Below are positions 60,635 through 64,000 of a DNA stretch of 64,000 bases, piece after piece. How positions within the stretch are numbered: the stretch's first letter is position 1; the number at the start of each line of letters is the position of its first letter. Below the pieces are notes generated by a model that was given only the letters and a program-made list of their open reading frames with translations, was not told the DNA's origin and did no database searches. A program made the translations under genes and the position numbers. The stretch comes from Photobacterium profundum (GTDB taxonomy: Bacteria; Pseudomonadota; Gammaproteobacteria; Enterobacterales; Vibrionaceae), in contig NZ_PYOD01000023.1 in assembly GCF_003026285.1 (NCBI RefSeq), forward strand, positions 1 to 64,000, written 5' to 3'.

Positions 60635-61261
60635 TTATTTAGTACCGAAAATTTTATCACCTGCATCACCAAGACCTGGCACGATGTAGCCTTTATCATT
60701 TAGCTTTTCATCGATAGCTCCAGTGTATAGCTCTACATCTGGATGCGCTTTTTCTAATGCAGCAATACCTTCTGGCGCAGCAACAAGTACTAATACTTTA
60801 AATTGCTTACAACCATTTTCTTTCAATAAATCTAGCGTTGCGATCATAGAACCGCCAGTCGCTAGCATTGGATCTACAACCAATGCAATACGCTCATCAA
60901 TATTTGATGCTAGTTTATTAAAGTATGGTACTGGCTCTAACGTCTCTTCATCACGGTAAACACCAACAACACTGATACGTGCACTTGGTACATGCTCAAG
61001 AACGCCGTCCATCATGCCTAAACCTGCACGTAAGATTGGCACAACCGTTACTTTTTTACCTTTGATTTGATCAATTTCAACTGGACCGTCCCAGCCTTCA
61101 ATTGTCACTTTTTCAGTCTCAAAGTCTGCCGTTGCTTCATAAGTTAGCAAGCTGCCTACTTCCGTCGCTAGTTCACGGAAACGCTTAGTGCTGATATCGC
61201 CTTCACGCATCAAGCCGATCTTATGTTTTACTAATGGGTGTTTAACCTCAACGACCTTCAT
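60635..61261 (-). CDS. upp: Uracil phosphoribosyltransferase Upp
   Basis: 208 residues, the E. coli length. It converts uracil plus PRPP to UMP. Seen: LMREGDISTKRFRELA, VPILRAGLGMMDG, VVDPMLATGGSMIATLDLL (PRPP loop) and a C-terminal YIVPGLGDAGDKIFGTK for uracil binding. TAGGAG lies 7 nt before the ATG. Divergent from purM across a region containing a perfect PurR box. Confidence 0.97.
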   Translation of the reverse strand: MKVVEVKHPLVKHKIGLMREGDISTKRFRELATEVGSLLTYEATADFETEKVTIEGWDGPVEIDQIKGKKVTVVPILRAGLGMMDGVLEHVPSARISVVGVYRDEETLEPVPYFNKLASNIDERIALVVDPMLATGGSMIATLDLLKENGCKQFKVLVLVAAPEGIAALEKAHPDVELYTGAIDEKLNDKGYIVPGLGDAGDKIFGTK

Positions 61262-61371
61262 TTCAGACTCCTACACAAAATTAAAAAAATCGCACTATTA
61301 TACACTAGACCATTAAGAGTAGGTAGCGAATGGATTCTATTTGCTTAGGAATCACACTGTAATATTTATTG

Positions 61372-61387
61372 ACGCAAACGTTTCCCT
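61372..61387. promoter_or_regulatory. PurR box between upp and purM
   Basis: ACGCAAACGTTTCCCT matches the PurR consensus ACGCAAACGTTTNCNT at every specified base. It lies 64-79 bp upstream of the purM GTG. PurR with hypoxanthine or guanine represses purMN in E. coli. Confidence 0.92.
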
Positions 61388-61450
61388 TTCCGCCCTGACT
61401 GCTGTTATCATACCCATGCTTTTTTACTTTAATACGTTGAGGGAACTCCT

Positions 61451-62491
61451 GTGAGCGGCAATAACTCTTCTCTTAGTTACAAAGATGCTGGTGTAGATAT
61501 CGATGCAGGTAATGCATTAGTTGATCGTATTAAAGGGGTGGTAAAACGCACCCACCGTCCAGAAGTAATGGGCGGCATTGGTGGTTTCGGAGCGCTTTGC
61601 TCGTTACCAACCAAGTATAAAGAGCCGGTATTGGTATCTGGCACCGACGGCGTGGGCACTAAACTTCGTTTAGCGATGGACTTAAACAAGCATGACACGA
61701 TCGGTATCGATTTAGTGGCAATGTGTGTGAATGACCTCATTGTTCAAGGTGGAGAACCTCTATTCTTCCTTGATTATTATGCGACAGGCAAACTAGAAGT
61801 AGATACGGCAGCAAGTGTTGTTGCTGGTATCGGTGAAGGTTGTATTCAAGCTGGATGTGCTTTGATCGGCGGTGAAACAGCTGAAATGCCAGGTATGTAC
61901 CACGGCGAAGATTACGATGTTGCAGGCTTCTGTGTTGGCGTAGTAGAAAAAGCTGACATTATTGATGGTTCTAAAGTACAAGCTGGCGATGCATTAATCG
62001 CTGTAGGCTCGAGTGGTCCACACTCAAACGGTTACTCGTTAGTACGTAAAATCATCGAAGTATCAAACGCAGATCTTAATGAAGAATTAGAAGGTAAGTC
62101 ACTGGCTGACCACCTACTAACACCAACAAAAATATATGTTAAATCAACGCTTAAAATGATGGAATCGTGCGACGTTCACGCAATCTCTCATATTACTGGC
62201 GGTGGTTTCTGGGAAAACATTCCACGTGTGTTACCTGAAGGTGCGAAAGCTGTTGTTGATGGTAATAGCTGGCAGTGGCCAGCAATCTTTAACTGGCTAC
62301 AAACAGCAGGTAACGTTGAAACTTACGAAATGTACCGTACGTTCAACTGTGGCGTGGGTCTAGTTATCGCACTACCACAAGCACAAGCAGAGCAAGCTAT
62401 TGAAATCCTAAAAGCTGAAGGCGAAAACGCTTGGTTATTAGGTTCAATCGCTAATGCAGAAGCTGGCGAAGAGCAAGTGGAGATTAAGTAA
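61451..62491 (+). CDS. purM: Phosphoribosylformylglycinamidine cyclo-ligase PurM
   Basis: 346 residues from GTG at 61451, with GAGGGA 6 nt upstream. AIR synthetase of purine synthesis. Seen: SYKDAGVDIDAGNALVDRIK, MGGIGGFGAL, VSGTDGVGTKLRLA, GCALIGGETAEMPGMY and HITGGGFWENIPRVLP. Under a perfect PurR box. purN follows after 4 bp. Confidence 0.98.
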   Translation: MSGNNSSLSYKDAGVDIDAGNALVDRIKGVVKRTHRPEVMGGIGGFGALCSLPTKYKEPVLVSGTDGVGTKLRLAMDLNKHDTIGIDLVAMCVNDLIVQGGEPLFFLDYYATGKLEVDTAASVVAGIGEGCIQAGCALIGGETAEMPGMYHGEDYDVAGFCVGVVEKADIIDGSKVQAGDALIAVGSSGPHSNGYSLVRKIIEVSNADLNEELEGKSLADHLLTPTKIYVKSTLKMMESCDVHAISHITGGGFWENIPRVLPEGAKAVVDGNSWQWPAIFNWLQTAGNVETYEMYRTFNCGVGLVIALPQAQAEQAIEILKAEGENAWLLGSIANAEAGEEQVEIK

Positions 62492-62495
62492 GTCG

Positions 62496-63140
62496 ATGAA
62501 AAACATTGTTGTCCTGATTTCAGGTAGTGGTTCAAATTTGCAAGCCATCATTGATGCTTGCCAAGATAACACTATCAAAAACGCAAATGTTGTAGCGGTA
62601 CTTTCAAACAAAGCGAATGCTTATGGTCTTGAACGTGCTAAAAGCGCTGGTATTCAAACAATTAACCTTACGGTTGCTGATTACGAAAATCGCGATGCTT
62701 ACGATAAAGCAATGATAGAGCAGATCGATCTGTTCAAACCTGATTTGGTTATTCTTGCTGGATATATGCGTATTCTAAGTGGCGAATTTGTTCGTCACTT
62801 TCAGGGCAAATTGTTAAATGTTCATCCGTCTTTACTGCCGAAATACCCTGGGCTTCACACCCACCAGCGCGCACTCGATGCTGGCGATGAAGAACATGGA
62901 ACTAGTGTGCACTTTGTAACAGAAGAGCTCGATGGTGGCCCGGTGATCTTACAAGCAAAAGTACCTATTTTTGCCGAAGATACCATTGAAGACATTACAG
63001 CACGCGTTCAATTGCAAGAGCATCGTATCTATCCATTAGTTACAAATTGGTTCTTACAACAACGCTTAAGCATGGAAAATGACAGGGCTATCTTAGATGG
63101 GCATCCTTTACCTTCTCATGGTTATGCTGCAGATGAATAA
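62496..63140 (+). CDS. purN: Phosphoribosylglycinamide formyltransferase PurN
   Basis: 214 residues from the ATG at 62496 (MKNIVVLISGSGSNLQAI). It transfers formyl from 10-formyl-THF to GAR. Seen: LVILAGYMRILSGEFV, LLNVHPSLLPKYPGLHTH (catalytic Asn-His) and DAGDEEHGTSVHFVTEELD (catalytic Asp). Co-transcribed with purM. Perfect palindrome terminator after it. Confidence 0.97.
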   Translation: MKNIVVLISGSGSNLQAIIDACQDNTIKNANVVAVLSNKANAYGLERAKSAGIQTINLTVADYENRDAYDKAMIEQIDLFKPDLVILAGYMRILSGEFVRHFQGKLLNVHPSLLPKYPGLHTHQRALDAGDEEHGTSVHFVTEELDGGPVILQAKVPIFAEDTIEDITARVQLQEHRIYPLVTNWFLQQRLSMENDRAILDGHPLPSHGYAADE

Positions 63141-63154
63141 TCTGACTTTCTAAT

Positions 63155-63184
63155 AAAAAACGCGACCAATTGGTCGCGTTTTTT
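63155..63184. terminator. Bidirectional terminator between purN and yafJ
   Basis: A 30-bp perfect palindrome: AAAAAACGCGACCAA plus its reverse complement, serving convergent purN and yafJ. Confidence 0.95.
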
Positions 63185-63201
63185 ATGCTTACAAGACAGT
63201 A

Positions 63202-63981
63202 TTACAACGTTCTATTATGGATCAACTCACCGTAGTGGAAGACACAGAACTCCCCTTCTTGCATTTTATGCCAGCTCTCATCATTAGTTAGAGGCTGAGT
63301 GGCAACAACTGTTACTACATCGTTTGGTGTTGTTTCCTTATGGAAATCAATCGTGACATCTTCATCAATTAACGATGCTTGTCCAAACGGTGCTCGACGT
63401 GTTATCCAGTGAAGGTTATTGGTGCAATATGTCACCACACAACTACCGTTACTCAAGAGCATGTTATATACCCCTAATTGACGTAATCGGTCGCAGCATT
63501 GTGCTATGTAGTCATAAACGGGCGCTAATTCTTCAGGTAACTCAGAGAATTTGGCATCTAATTGGCTCAGAAGCCAACAAAATGCAATTTCACTATCTGT
63601 ATCACCCACAGGTTTAAAACGACCAGTTTCAAGGGCTTCATACCCCGTTAGCTGCCCGTTATGCGCGAATGTCCAATACTGCCCCCAAAGTTCACGGGTA
63701 AATGGGTGAGTATTTTCTAAGCTCACGCCACCTCGATTAGCTTGCCTAATATGACTGACTACCGCTTTACTTTTAATAGGATATTCTTGAACAAGCTCTG
63801 CAATACGAGACTGGCAACTTGGGTTCGGATCTTTAAACGTGCGATACCCTTTCCCTTCGTAAAACACTATTCCCCAGCCATCACGATGGGGACCAGTGTT
63901 ACCACCTCGTTGCATTAAGCCTGTAAAGCTAAAACAGATATCTGTCGGCACATTTGCGCTCATGCCAAGCAATTCACACAT
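63202..63981 (-). CDS. yafJ: Class II glutamine amidotransferase YafJ
   Basis: 259 residues. Ntn-hydrolase whose Cys2 (MCELLGMSANVPTD) becomes the N-terminal nucleophile after Met removal. Family motifs follow: RGGNTGPHRDGWGI, VVSHIRQANRG, NTHPFTRELWG, FAHNGQLTG and VGDTDSEIAF. It is a stand-alone glutaminase domain with unknown acceptor, related to the Gln-amidotransferase of DUG3 type. The start is at 63981, close to the window end, so its promoter lies outside or at the edge. Confidence 0.93.
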   Translation of the reverse strand: MCELLGMSANVPTDICFSFTGLMQRGGNTGPHRDGWGIVFYEGKGYRTFKDPNPSCQSRIAELVQEYPIKSKAVVSHIRQANRGGVSLENTHPFTRELWGQYWTFAHNGQLTGYEALETGRFKPVGDTDSEIAFCWLLSQLDAKFSELPEELAPVYDYIAQCCDRLRQLGVYNMLLSNGSCVVTYCTNNLHWITRRAPFGQASLIDEDVTIDFHKETTPNDVVTVVATQPLTNDESWHKMQEGEFCVFHYGELIHNRTL

Positions 63982-64000
63982 ATTCCTTATGCCCTTATCA

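Overview
The window looks like a chromosomal core segment of a marine gammaproteobacterium of the Vibrionaceae, most likely Photobacterium. This is inferred from E. coli/Vibrio-like gene orders (kdsA-sirB1-sirB2-prmC-prfA-hemA // lolB-ispE-prs; leuS-lptE-holA-rsfS-rlmH-mrdA-mrdB-rlpA-dacA-ybeD-lipB-lipA; dapA-bamC // gcvR-bcp; uraA // upp // purM-purN), moderately AT-rich DNA, paired Cache-type chemoreceptors and a redundant tandem tRNA array. I see no prophage, insertion sequence, integron, CRISPR array or defence island.

Layout. 1-1.3 kb: tRNA-Pro, a tiny membrane protein with an FNR-like site upstream, and smrA. 1.3-7 kb (minus): LysE-type exporter, LysR regulator, ybaK, a lipoprotein 5'-nucleotidase, and an NhaC-family transporter behind a five-unit MetJ operator, which points to methionine uptake (metT). 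7.2-11.2 kb: two tandem chemoreceptor paralogues. 11.3-18.1 kb (minus): a serine/threonine-type permease, then KDO synthesis, sirB1/B2, release factor 1 with its methylase, and hemA. 18.5-25.2 kb: lolB-ispE-prs, a second large nucleotidase between prs and pth, then ychF. 25.5-27.1 kb: eleven tRNAs (3 Met, 5 Leu-UAG, 3 Gln-UUG) behind one stringent-type promoter, including a 393-bp tandem duplication. 27.2-35.9 kb: ubiF, mtgA, miaB-ybeZ-ybeY-corC-lnt, and a SYLF-domain protein. 36-49.7 kb: ybeL, then the leuS-to-lipA cluster for envelope growth, ribosome silencing and lipoate synthesis. 49.8-57.7 kb: bamC-dapA, gcvR, bcp, perM with a TusA-like gene, bepA, arsC-like, wrbA-like and DUF2069. 57.8-64 kb: DUF2066, uraA, upp, purM-purN and yafJ.

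Many genes serve linked jobs. PrmC methylates RF1, encoded just upstream. LolB, Lnt, LptE, BamC and BepA build the outer membrane. PBP2, RodA, RlpA and DacA shape the wall. LipB and LipA make lipoate. UraA, Upp, PurM, PurN and Prs supply nucleotides, and PurR-like operators lie before uraA and purM.

I did not find an obviously new multi-gene system. The strongest leads are: (i) the MetJ operator between the putative methionine transporter and a divergent chemoreceptor whose ligand pocket differs from its tandem paralogue at two key positions; (ii) the holA-rsfS gap, where nadD would be expected and two mutually exclusive perfect hairpins are found instead; and (iii) several long intergenic hairpins with no U-tract, three of them with an 8-nt loop ending in AAT.
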